Of a stretch of DNA of 64,000 nucleotides, positions 9,541 to 17,647 are shown one piece after another. The position numbers and the translations under genes are program-made. This DNA comes from GCA-2715965 sp047608975 (GTDB lineage: Bacteria; Verrucomicrobiota; Verrucomicrobiia; Limisphaerales; JAYPXF01): assembly GCA_047608975.1 (NCBI GenBank), contig JBLFYM010000003.1:1-64000 (forward strand), in the 5' to 3' direction. How positions within the stretch are numbered: position 1 is the first letter of the stretch; each line of letters begins with the position of its first letter. The notes beneath the pieces were generated by a model. That model was not told the origin of the DNA. It did not search any database and saw nothing but the letters and a program-made list of their open reading frames with translations.

Positions 9541-9614
9541 CCCGCTGAAGCGGGTTCCGGAAAGTGGTGCGAATTTCCAATCCGCACATGCTGGTTGAAA
9601 ACCAGCACCACTTT
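9541..9614. repeat. Composite hairpin element between two hydrolase genes
   Basis: Immediately after the esterase stop comes the stem CCCGCT-GA-AGCGGG (9541-9554). A 10-base inverted pair AAAGTGGTGC (9561-9570) / GCACCACTTT (9605-9614) then encloses an inner stem CTGGTT-GAA-AACCAG (9591-9605). The nested perfect arms are too regular for chance and could be a terminator region or a small non-autonomous repeat. No run of T directly follows the first stem. Confidence 0.55.
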
Positions 9615-9671
9615 GAGTTTTTCGTTTTCGCGATTGCACTGTCATCGTTTTCAGCGAAGCGTTGTGAACTC

Positions 9672-11174
9672 ATGAGACAATTCTCAATCTGGTTGCTCCT
9701 TTCAATCGCGTTGCTTCCCGCCCTTGCGCAGGCCGGGCTTACGGTCGCTTCTCCCTTCACTGACCACATGGTGTTGCAGCAGGATCTGCCCGTGCCGGTC
9801 TGGGGGAAGGCGGATCCGGACTCTGGTGTCACGGTCCGGTTTGCCGGTCAGGTAAAGACGACTCGCGCCGACCAATCCGGGAAGTGGAAGGTGATGTTGG
9901 GCGCCCTCGATGGCACAGCAAAGGGATCGACCATGACGATCAGCGCCGGCGATTCGACGATCATGCTGGCGGATGTGGTGGTGGGAGAGGTTTGGATCTG
10001 TTCCGGACAATCGAACATGCAGATGGGGCGGACGCCGGATTTGAAGGGATTGTCGGAAGCGGGAATTCGAACTTTCGAGGTCAAGCGGACGGTTGCCTTT
10101 ACCGAACAAGAGAATGTTGTCGGCAGTTGGAAGGTGGGCGGACCGAGCAGCGCCGTGGCGTTCGGATTTGCCCATCACTTGGCCAAGAAGGCCGAAGGAG
10201 CACCGGTGGGAATCATCCTCTCGGCTTGGGGCAGTTCATCGATCGAAGCGTGGATGCCGCGGGACATGACCGGTCAATTGCCGCATTTCAAAACCATCAT
10301 GGCGGAGTGGGATGCCAACACCGAAGCGCAGGCCCAGATCAAGGCGGCCCTTGCGAAGGGGAAATGGAGTCGCAGCGACGACGTCTTCATGCGTCGCCAA
10401 TCCTGCATTGTCTACAACGCGATGATGAAGCCGCTGGCGCCTTTCGCCTGTCGCGGATTGGTGTGGTATCAGGGCGAACGGAATACCCGCTACATGACCG
10501 GGATGCCGGACAGCCCCTGGTATCATCGCGTTGCCAGCATCCAGAACTACGATGAGACGCTGAAGGCCTGGGTGCAGCGCTATCGGAAGGAATGGAATCG
10601 AGACGACATGCAGTTCCTGATCGTGATGTTGCCGGGTTTTGGGTCAGTCCTGAATACCAGTCCGGCCAAGGATCTCCATCATCCCACGGCGCATTCCTGG
10701 GCCTGGATGCGGGAATCGCAGCTCGCCGTTCTGGATCTACCCCACACCGCCGTGGCGAACACGATCGATCTCGGGGACATTAAGAACATCCATCCCCGCG
10801 ACAAGGGGCCGATCGGCGAACGGCTCGCCTTGTTGGCCGCCCGCGACACCATGGGCATGGACGTCGAAGCCAGCGGTCCGGTCTTCCGGCAGTTGGCAAA
10901 ACAACAAGACCGACTGATCGTTCGTTTTTCCCACGGCCAGGGCCTGAAGACAACGGACGGCAAAGCCCCCACCGAATTCTGGATCGCCGGTCGGGACGGA
11001 GATTGGAAGTCGGCCACGGCGAAGATCGACGCGGATCAAGTGATCTTGTCCTCGCCTGACTGCCCCAAACCGGAACACGTCCGCTACGCCTTCACCGGCA
11101 AGCCGGCGGTCAACCTGATCAACGGAGCAGGATTGCCCGCCTATCCGTTCCGCACCGATCGCTTCGAACCTTAG
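9672..11174 (+). CDS. Secreted sialate O-acetylesterase-like esterase (SASA domain)
   Basis: About 500 residues. The frame is open from GTG 9564, but ATG 9672 gives a clean signal peptide (MRQFSIWLLLS...AQA), so I use that. The N-terminus has the family's beta-sandwich start (SPFTDHMVLQQDLPVPVWG), followed by the SGNH-type nucleophile motif CSGQSNMQM and the C-terminal catalytic histidine region GDIKNIHPRDKGPIGERL. The family removes O-acetyl groups from sialic acids or acetylated plant and algal polysaccharides. With the adjacent esterase and the window's sulfatase pieces it fits extracellular glycan de-esterification. Confidence 0.9.
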   Translation: MRQFSIWLLLSIALLPALAQAGLTVASPFTDHMVLQQDLPVPVWGKADPDSGVTVRFAGQVKTTRADQSGKWKVMLGALDGTAKGSTMTISAGDSTIMLADVVVGEVWICSGQSNMQMGRTPDLKGLSEAGIRTFEVKRTVAFTEQENVVGSWKVGGPSSAVAFGFAHHLAKKAEGAPVGIILSAWGSSSIEAWMPRDMTGQLPHFKTIMAEWDANTEAQAQIKAALAKGKWSRSDDVFMRRQSCIVYNAMMKPLAPFACRGLVWYQGERNTRYMTGMPDSPWYHRVASIQNYDETLKAWVQRYRKEWNRDDMQFLIVMLPGFGSVLNTSPAKDLHHPTAHSWAWMRESQLAVLDLPHTAVANTIDLGDIKNIHPRDKGPIGERLALLAARDTMGMDVEASGPVFRQLAKQQDRLIVRFSHGQGLKTTDGKAPTEFWIAGRDGDWKSATAKIDADQVILSSPDCPKPEHVRYAFTGKPAVNLINGAGLPAYPFRTDRFEP

Positions 11175-11294
11175 GACATCCCGGGTCTGCTGCCCAAATC
11201 TCGACGTGCCGGAATCGCGCGACCTCGCTGCCATGGCGCGCCCACACTGCACAATCAGCTTGCGGGTCTTACACATTCCTGTATTTATGCTTTT

Positions 11295-11546
11295 ATGCGC
11301 ACAACGATTGACATACCGGATTCCCTTTTCCGAAAGATCAAGTCAACCGTCGCCATCCGCGGTGAGACGCTGAAATCGTTTCTTCTGCGCGCCGCCCAAA
11401 CCGAGCTGAGTAACGAACGGAAACCGGCCAAGAAGAGAGCCCGGCTTCCCCTCGTTCGTTCCAAGGAAAAGTCGTATGCCTTGAGCCCAAAACGATTGGC
11501 TGACATTTTGGAGGAGGAAGACAGTGAACACGTTGCCGGACATTAA
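11295..11546 (+). CDS. Putative antitoxin of a VapBC-type pair
   Basis: An 83-residue protein whose first 40 residues (RTTIDIPDSLFRKIK, then GETLKSFLLRAA) have the strand-helix-helix pattern of ribbon-helix-helix DNA-binding antitoxins. The C-terminal half is basic then acidic, as expected for a disordered toxin-binding tail. It overlaps the downstream PIN-domain gene by 23 bases, the classic antitoxin-first arrangement. Antitoxins of this kind usually repress their own promoter. The direct TTTATGC repeats just before the start (about 11283-11297) might be part of an operator, which is a guess. Confidence 0.75.
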   Translation: MRTTIDIPDSLFRKIKSTVAIRGETLKSFLLRAAQTELSNERKPAKKRARLPLVRSKEKSYALSPKRLADILEEEDSEHVAGH

Positions 11547-11949
11547 CATCTGGCTGGCGCTCAGCTTTTCCGCGCATCCGCACCATGCGAAAGCTCTGAA
11601 ATGGTTTGATTCCATGCCGGCCGACTCCTGTGCGTTCGGTCGGATGACTCAGCAGGGTTATCTCCGACTCGCCAGCAATCCGAAGGTATTTGAGACGGAC
11701 GCATTGAGTCTTCCGAAGGCATGGAAGGCCTATGACACCTTGCTCGGAGACGAGCGCGTCCGGTTCGAAGTCGAACCTGCGGAAGTTGAACTTGAATGGC
11801 GCTCATTGACCTCCAAAGAAAGCTTCTCGGTAAAAATTTGGAACGACGCCTATCTGGCTGCGTTTTCCAAACGTGCCAAATTTCAATTGGTGACGTTCGA
11901 TCGTGGTTTCCGACGTTATCCCGGCCTGAGCCTGAAACTCCTCCAATGA
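11524..11949 (+). CDS. PIN-domain ribonuclease toxin (VapC-like)
   Basis: A 141-residue protein with a GTG start inside the antitoxin gene. It begins PDINIWLALSF, with the first PIN acidic residue. Further acidic positions are the Asp in WNDAYLAAF and the Asp in VTFDRGFRRY, both in the expected order for the Mg-binding site. The length is normal for VapC family RNases, which cleave tRNA or rRNA. Its partner is the overlapping upstream antitoxin. The pair is isolated between catabolic genes with no mobile-element genes beside it. Confidence 0.82.
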   Translation: MNTLPDINIWLALSFSAHPHHAKALKWFDSMPADSCAFGRMTQQGYLRLASNPKVFETDALSLPKAWKAYDTLLGDERVRFEVEPAEVELEWRSLTSKESFSVKIWNDAYLAAFSKRAKFQLVTFDRGFRRYPGLSLKLLQ

Positions 11950-12137
11950 AAGGGCTGCTTTGCCAGCACGAAATGGACCGGAACAGTTTGTTCACGATGG
12001 TGTCGGAAGGTCGCTACCTGTTGGCGGGTTTGATAAAAACGAGGTAGTCATTGAGATTGTCACAATCAACTGTTCACCCATGGTTTTGGAAACATAGGCT
12101 CCATCAAAGTCATCGAACTCAGATCCTACTTGGAAGA

Positions 12138-15134
12138 ATGAAACGAATATCGACCATACTTTGTGTCCTTTGTGTCTTTGTGGTTCAGGCCGAACCGCTG
12201 CAGTTCAATCGCGATATCCGGCCGATCCTTTCGGAGAACTGCTTTGCCTGCCACGGTTTTGACGAGAAGGAACGGAAGGCCAAGCTGCGACTCGATGTTT
12301 TGGAGAGTGCGTTCAAGAAGAGCAAGGACGGGACGGCACCAATTGTTCCGGGCAAGCCTGCCGAGAGTCTGGTGTGGCAGCGGATCATCACGAGCGATCC
12401 CGACGACATCATGCCACCACCGGAGTCGCACAAGAAACTCGACGACAAGAAGAAGGCGATTCTTAAGCAGTGGATCGAAGAGGGGGCGACTTACCAAAAG
12501 CACTGGGCCTTCGAGCCACCGACGAAAGCCAAAGGGGCTGGCATTGACCAATTCGTTCGTACAGTCCTCTTGTTAAAGGGACTGAAGGCTTCTCCGGACG
12601 CGGATCGGCCAACGCTCATCCGGCGGGTGAGCATGGCGCTGACCGGTTTGCCGCCGACGATCGCGGAGGTCGATGCGTTCGTCGCAGACAAGAAAGCCGG
12701 GGCTTACGAACGCATGGTGGATCGCTACCTGGGGTCCGACCACTTTGGTGAGGAAATGGCGCGTCACTGGTTGGATGTGGCGCGTTACGGCGATACCCAC
12801 GGTATGCATCTCGACAACGAGCGACAGACCTGGGCGTTCCGCGACTGGGTGGTGGATGCCTTCAACCGCAATGTGCGGTTCGATCAGTTCACAATCGAAC
12901 AGCTGGCCGGTGATCTTTTGCCGGAACCGACGCGGGAGCAGTTGGTGGCGACCGGGTTCAATCGTAGCAACGTCACCACCGGCGAAGGCGGCAGCATTCC
13001 TGCGGAATGGATTCATCGGTATGCGGTCGATCGCACGAGCACCACCGCGCAGGCCTGGCTCGGCCTCTCCGCGGGTTGCGCCGAGTGTCATGATCACAAG
13101 TACGACCCGATCACGCAGAAGGATTTTTACTCGCTCTACGCCTTCTTCCAATCCAATGCGGATCCGGCCTTGGACGGCAACAAGCTCCTGACCCAGCCGG
13201 TGCTCAAGCTGAAGGGTCCCGACTACGATCCTAAGATGAAGTCGTTCGCCGAACAGGAGAAGAAACTCAACCAGGAAGTGGAGGCACTCGCCGCGAAGAT
13301 TGATTACGAGGATCCCGCCCTGCAAAAACCGAAGCCACCCGTCACCGAAACGGAGCGCATCTGGTATGACGATACGTTCCCGAAGGGAGCCAAGGTCAAA
13401 TCTTCAGTTGGCGAGCCGGAGTTCGTCACGGAGCCCGTTTACAGCGGCAAGAAATCCGTGAAGGTGACGGGCAAGGAGATGGCTCAGGTCTATTACCAGG
13501 AAGGCGCGGCGGAACAGATCGTGCCAGCGGGCGGGAAGTTCTTTGTGCACGTCTACCTCGATCCGAAGGATCCGGCGGAAGAAATCATGATTCAGTTCAA
13601 CGTCGGCAATTGGAGCCATCGCGCGATCTGGGGCAAAGACAAGATCGACTGGGGCAAGCAGGGAACCGGCGAGCGTTTCCAGGCGGGCGAACTGCCGGAG
13701 GTCGGCAAGTGGGCGAAGCTGGAATTCGACGCCAAAAGCGTGGCGCTGAAGCCGGGCACGAAGGTGAAGGGTTTGGCGTTTACCGTTCACGGGGGAACGG
13801 CGTATTTCGACAAGCTGGGCGTGGTCGCGCGCACCGATCCGACCACCGATCCCGCGCAAAGTTTGACCGCGTGGAAAAAGTCGCTACCTAAGAAGGAGCG
13901 CAATGCCTTGCCGAAAGACGAGCAGGCCCAGCTCCGAAAATATCTGACCAAAGCACACGCCGCTTCGCGCGAGACCTTTGCCCCGGTGAATGGAAAGCTT
14001 GAGCAGATCAAGAAGGACCGTACCGCGCTCGAAGCCGTCACGCCATCGACCTTCATCTTCCGCGACCTGCCGAAGCCGCGGGAGAGTTTCGTGATGATCC
14101 GCGGCCAATACGACGTGCCGGGCGACAAGGTCGAACCCGCGACCTTTGCGGTCTTGCCCACTCTCAAGAAGGCCGGCGAGCGGGGTAACCGGCTAGATCT
14201 CGCGCGCTGGCTTGTTGCTCGTGAGAATCCGCTGACCGCACGCGTGGCGGTCAATCGCTTCTGGCAGCAGATGTTCGGAGTCGGGCTGGTCGAGAGCAGT
14301 CACGACTTTGGCACCCAGGGCACCATGCCGACTCATCCCGAACTGCTCGACTGGCTAGCCGTTTCGTTCATGGATGACGGCTGGGACGTCAAGCGGCTGC
14401 TGCGGCTCATGCTGACGAGCACGACCTTCCGCCAACAGAGCGCTGCCCCGGCAAAAAGTTGGCAGACCGACCCTGACAACAACTGGCTCTCACGCGGTCC
14501 GCGCTTCCGGCTCGATGCCGAACAGGTGCGCGACCAGGCGCTGTTCGTCAGCGGACTGATCAAGTTGAAGAAAGGCGGCAAGGGCGTGAATCCCTATCAG
14601 CCGCCGAACATCTGGGAGCCGCTCGCGTTCGGTGGCTCGACCACCCGCTACTACAAACGCAGCAATGGCGACGACCTCTATCGCCGCACCATCTACACGT
14701 TCATCAAGCGCACCGCCCCGCACCCGCTGATGGACAACTTCGACATGCCTAATCGCGAATCATCCTGCATCCGCCGCGATCGCACCAACACTCCGCTGCA
14801 GGCGTTGCAATTGATGAACGACGTGCAGCACTACGAGGCCGCACGCACGTTTGCCAAAAAGATCATCGCCGTGGCGCCGGGCACGGGTGAGCGGATCGAT
14901 TTCGCCTATCGACGAGCGCTCGCCCGTCACGCCGAACCCGATGAGATCGCCACGGTCGCCATCTTTGCCAACGCCCAACTCGCCCGCTATCAGGCCGCAC
15001 CCGAGGAAGCGAAGAAGGCGATCAACTTTGGCGAAAGCAAACCACCCGCCGACGCCGATCCGGCCGAACTTGCCGCCTGGGCCCTGGTCGCCAACCTTAT
15101 CCTGAACCTGGACGAAGCCATCATGCGCAACTGA
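12138..15134 (+). CDS. PSCyt1/DUF1549/DUF1553 cytochrome protein with inserted beta-sandwich domain
   Basis: About 998 residues from ATG 12138, which has GGAAG just upstream; a TTG at 12051 is in frame but leaves the signal peptide internal. The planctomycete cytochrome domain has CFACH, followed by RMPP-like IMPPPESHKKL. DUF1549 spans about residues 135-370 and carries CAECHDHKYDPI. A carbohydrate-binding-like beta domain (about 415-570) follows, then DUF1553 (from about 690) with ARWLVARENPLTARVAVNR and the SCIRRDRTNTPLQALQLMND signature. The next gene is its usual DUF1501 partner, 17 bases downstream. The function of these pairs is unestablished; the heme motifs and signal point to an exported redox protein. 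Confidence 0.9.
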   Translation: MKRISTILCVLCVFVVQAEPLQFNRDIRPILSENCFACHGFDEKERKAKLRLDVLESAFKKSKDGTAPIVPGKPAESLVWQRIITSDPDDIMPPPESHKKLDDKKKAILKQWIEEGATYQKHWAFEPPTKAKGAGIDQFVRTVLLLKGLKASPDADRPTLIRRVSMALTGLPPTIAEVDAFVADKKAGAYERMVDRYLGSDHFGEEMARHWLDVARYGDTHGMHLDNERQTWAFRDWVVDAFNRNVRFDQFTIEQLAGDLLPEPTREQLVATGFNRSNVTTGEGGSIPAEWIHRYAVDRTSTTAQAWLGLSAGCAECHDHKYDPITQKDFYSLYAFFQSNADPALDGNKLLTQPVLKLKGPDYDPKMKSFAEQEKKLNQEVEALAAKIDYEDPALQKPKPPVTETERIWYDDTFPKGAKVKSSVGEPEFVTEPVYSGKKSVKVTGKEMAQVYYQEGAAEQIVPAGGKFFVHVYLDPKDPAEEIMIQFNVGNWSHRAIWGKDKIDWGKQGTGERFQAGELPEVGKWAKLEFDAKSVALKPGTKVKGLAFTVHGGTAYFDKLGVVARTDPTTDPAQSLTAWKKSLPKKERNALPKDEQAQLRKYLTKAHAASRETFAPVNGKLEQIKKDRTALEAVTPSTFIFRDLPKPRESFVMIRGQYDVPGDKVEPATFAVLPTLKKAGERGNRLDLARWLVARENPLTARVAVNRFWQQMFGVGLVESSHDFGTQGTMPTHPELLDWLAVSFMDDGWDVKRLLRLMLTSTTFRQQSAAPAKSWQTDPDNNWLSRGPRFRLDAEQVRDQALFVSGLIKLKKGGKGVNPYQPPNIWEPLAFGGSTTRYYKRSNGDDLYRRTIYTFIKRTAPHPLMDNFDMPNRESSCIRRDRTNTPLQALQLMNDVQHYEAARTFAKKIIAVAPGTGERIDFAYRRALARHAEPDEIATVAIFANAQLARYQAAPEEAKKAINFGESKPPADADPAELAAWALVANLILNLDEAIMRN
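12159..12185 (+). repeat. Short tandem repeat coding for a signal-peptide core
   Basis: Two exact copies of CTTTGTGTC followed by TTTGTGGTT. This resembles a short dispersed intergenic repeat that I associate with several bacterial phyla (from memory). Here it lies inside the start of the cytochrome gene and encodes the hydrophobic residues LCVLCVFVV of the signal peptide. Confidence 0.6.
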
Positions 15135-15151
15135 TGGCTTCGCAATGACGA

Positions 15152-16615
15152 ATGAATCCGATTTTCGACAATCAACTTCTCCAGACCCGCCGCCAATTTT
15201 TCGGCGACACCGGACTCCGCCTCGGTGGTATCGCGATGGCGTCACTGCTCGCCTCACCGGGACGCAGTTTCGCTGCCGCCGGCTCCGAAGTTCATCCCGG
15301 ACTGCCGGAACTGCCGCATTTCGCCGGCAAGGCAAAAGCCGTCATCTACCTGCACATGAACGGTGGCCCCTCGCAGCTCGACACCTGGGACTACAAGCCG
15401 GATCTGCACAAGCAGTTCGACAAGGACCTGCCCAAGGAATTCCTCGGCAAACGCATCACCACGATGACCAGCCGGCAATCCAAGTTCCCGGTCGCGCCGT
15501 CCAAATACGAATTTAGACAGCACGGTGACTGCGGTCGTTGGGTCAGTGAACTCCTGCCGCACACGGCCAAAATCGTCGATGACCTCGCCGTCGTGAAGAC
15601 CGTCTACACCAACGCGATCAATCACGATCCGGCCTGCACCTTCGTGATGAGCGGCAGCGAAGTTCCGGGCAAGCCCAGCATGGGTTCGTGGGTCTCCTAC
15701 GGCCTCGGCGCGACGACCAATGATCTTCCGGCTTTCGTCGCGATGGTGCCAAGCTTTCCCAAAGGCTCAGCCGCGCAGGCGCTCTTCAGCCGCATGTGGG
15801 GACCGGGATTCCTGCCCGGCAAACACAGCGGCGTCGTGTTGCGCTCGGGTGAGGACCCCGTCCTCTACATCGACAATCCACCCGGCGTGAGCGACCAGGA
15901 TCGCCGCGCGATGCTCGACGCCCTCGGCAAACTCAACCGGCGCGGCTTTCAAAAGTTCGGCGACCCCGACATCCAGACGCGCATCTCGCAATACGAGATG
16001 GCGTATCGCATGCAGAGCAGCGTTCCGGAACTCACCGACCTCAGCAAGGAATCCAAGGCGACCAAGGAAATGTATGGACCCGAAATCGACACCCCCGGTT
16101 CCTTCACCCAAAGCGCCCTGCACGCCCGCCGTCTGGTCGAACGCGGGGTCCGCATGGTCCAGATCATGCACCGAGGTTGGGATTCCCATAACACCCTCCC
16201 CAAGCAACTCGGCAACCAATGCATGGACACCGACCAGGCTTGCGCCGCGTTGGTGAACGATCTCAAGCAACGCGGCATGCTCGACGAAACTCTCGTCGTC
16301 TGGGGCGGCGAATTCGGTCGCACCGTCTACTGTCAGGGAAAACTCACACGGGAGAATTACGGGCGCGATCATCACCCGCGCAACTTCTGTGTGTGGCTGG
16401 CCGGCGGCGGCATCAAGGGCGGCGTCCAGCTTGGCGAGACCGACGAATATTCCTACAACGGCGTCGCCGACCGCGTGCACGTCAACGAGATCAACGCCAC
16501 CATCCTCCACTGCCTCGGCATCGACCACGAACGCTTCACCGTCCGCAACCAAGGCCTCGACCAACGCCTCACCGGCGTCGAGTCGATGAACGTGATTCGG
16601 AAGATTTTGGCGTAA
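15152..16615 (+). CDS. DUF1501 protein, exported
   Basis: A 487-residue protein. The N-terminus TRRQFFGDTGLRLGG is a twin-arginine-type signal with a hydrophobic stretch ending near SFAAA. DUF1501 hallmarks are HMNGGPSQLDTWDYKP near residue 67, a HRGWDSH motif near 345 and VVWGGEFGRT near 388. These belong to the alkaline-phosphatase-like fold but lack a recognisable sulfatase formylglycine motif. It follows the DUF1549/1553 cytochrome gene by 17 bases, so they form one operon. Family members are abundant in PVC bacteria and have no proven activity. Confidence 0.9.
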   Translation: MNPIFDNQLLQTRRQFFGDTGLRLGGIAMASLLASPGRSFAAAGSEVHPGLPELPHFAGKAKAVIYLHMNGGPSQLDTWDYKPDLHKQFDKDLPKEFLGKRITTMTSRQSKFPVAPSKYEFRQHGDCGRWVSELLPHTAKIVDDLAVVKTVYTNAINHDPACTFVMSGSEVPGKPSMGSWVSYGLGATTNDLPAFVAMVPSFPKGSAAQALFSRMWGPGFLPGKHSGVVLRSGEDPVLYIDNPPGVSDQDRRAMLDALGKLNRRGFQKFGDPDIQTRISQYEMAYRMQSSVPELTDLSKESKATKEMYGPEIDTPGSFTQSALHARRLVERGVRMVQIMHRGWDSHNTLPKQLGNQCMDTDQACAALVNDLKQRGMLDETLVVWGGEFGRTVYCQGKLTRENYGRDHHPRNFCVWLAGGGIKGGVQLGETDEYSYNGVADRVHVNEINATILHCLGIDHERFTVRNQGLDQRLTGVESMNVIRKILA

Positions 16616-16683
16616 CGAGTTGATCCGACAACTTCGCGTGTTTGTGGAAAATTTCCCGACCCGGTGCCAGCGCCTCTTTGCCC

Positions 16684-17364
16684 ATGATTCCAGGACTCAG
16701 CATTTTGTGTCTGGTGACGTCGTTGAACGCGGCCGATCCGTTGGCTCTCAACTTTCACCTGATGCATCCCGGCGGCGACAGCAGGCCCGGTGATCCGAAT
16801 GCCGCCTTTCACCTCGATGGCACCTATCACCTGCATTACATCATGTCGTATCCATGGACAGTCAAAGGGAAGCCGAGGAAGGGCTTCTCCTTCGTCCACG
16901 TCACCAGTCCGGACATGCTCCACTGGACTTGGCAACGGACGAAACTCCAACCGTCCTTCACGGGGCACGGGATCTACAGCGGTACCGGCTTCCTGACGAA
17001 AGAAGGGAAGCCCGCGGCCATCTATCACGGCGCGGGCTCAAGACGAAATCAGATCGCGATCGCCAAGGACCGCCAGCTCTCTGATTGGGAAAAGTTCTTT
17101 CCGGTTGAGCCGAAAACACCGGATGGAAAGCAGGCGAACATCAAGCACTGGGATCCCGATTGCTTCCTCATCGGCGACAACTACACCTTTGTCGTCCAAC
17201 GCGCCAGCGAATCGAGGGTCGATTTCGAAGGAGAAGGCGGTGAGTTTCGCATCAACCTCTTTCAGGCCCTGCCGAATCAAACGCACGTGCTTGAGTTGAT
17301 ATCTGTCGGAAACCAAAAGGTGGCGATCAGGTTCTTCGACGTCTTCGAACCTCCGCTGCGTTGA
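16684..17364 (+). pseudogene. Truncated GH32-type glycoside hydrolase
   Basis: About 226 residues from ATG 16684, which gives a signal peptide (MIPGLSILCLVTSLNAAD). The start matches the GH32 fold: FHLMHPGG, then GDPNAAFHLDGTYHLHYI with the nucleophile-type Asp, SPDMLHWTW, and the WDPD block around residue 165. After DCFLIGDNYTF the family similarity stops, and about 57 unrelated residues follow before the stop. The Glu acid/base region and the C-terminal beta-sandwich of the normally roughly 500-residue enzyme are missing. It reads as a deletion product; activity on fructans is unlikely. Confidence 0.7.
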
Positions 17365-17647
17365 AAGGTTGTCGAGACGGGGTCGGTTCTTCTATTGCCA
17401 CTACTTCAACTCTTTGCTGGTCGCGCAAACCAGGTTAGACCGATTGCCAAAAGTAGTTGCGGGGAAATTTCTTTTAGAGCGTTTGCCAGAGATCTTTGTG
17501 GAAACAGGCGTGGCCAGCAGCCTGGTTCTTGGAATTAGGAGGCTTGGATCTTGTGGCCCCGTCGGGGCGCTACAACCGCCGTTCCATCATGGTATCATCC
17601 AGTCCAAGGCCGGCGGCATTGCGGGTATGAACCGGGGACCCGTTTCG
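17365..17647. other. Intergenic stretch with one GCCCC-GTC-GGGGC palindrome
   Basis: The region lies between the truncated GH32 gene and the convergent tandem hydrolase gene. The only structure I see is the palindrome at 17556-17568, related to the one at 3011-3023. An open frame crosses the region on the plus strand but continues as the antisense shadow of the next gene and has no homology I recognise. Part of the lost GH32 sequence may once have occupied this space. Confidence 0.5.

Noticed and set aside
11946..12047. A 33-codon frame after the PIN-domain gene
   Set aside because: No ribosome binding site, homology or conserved motif. The short length is expected by chance.
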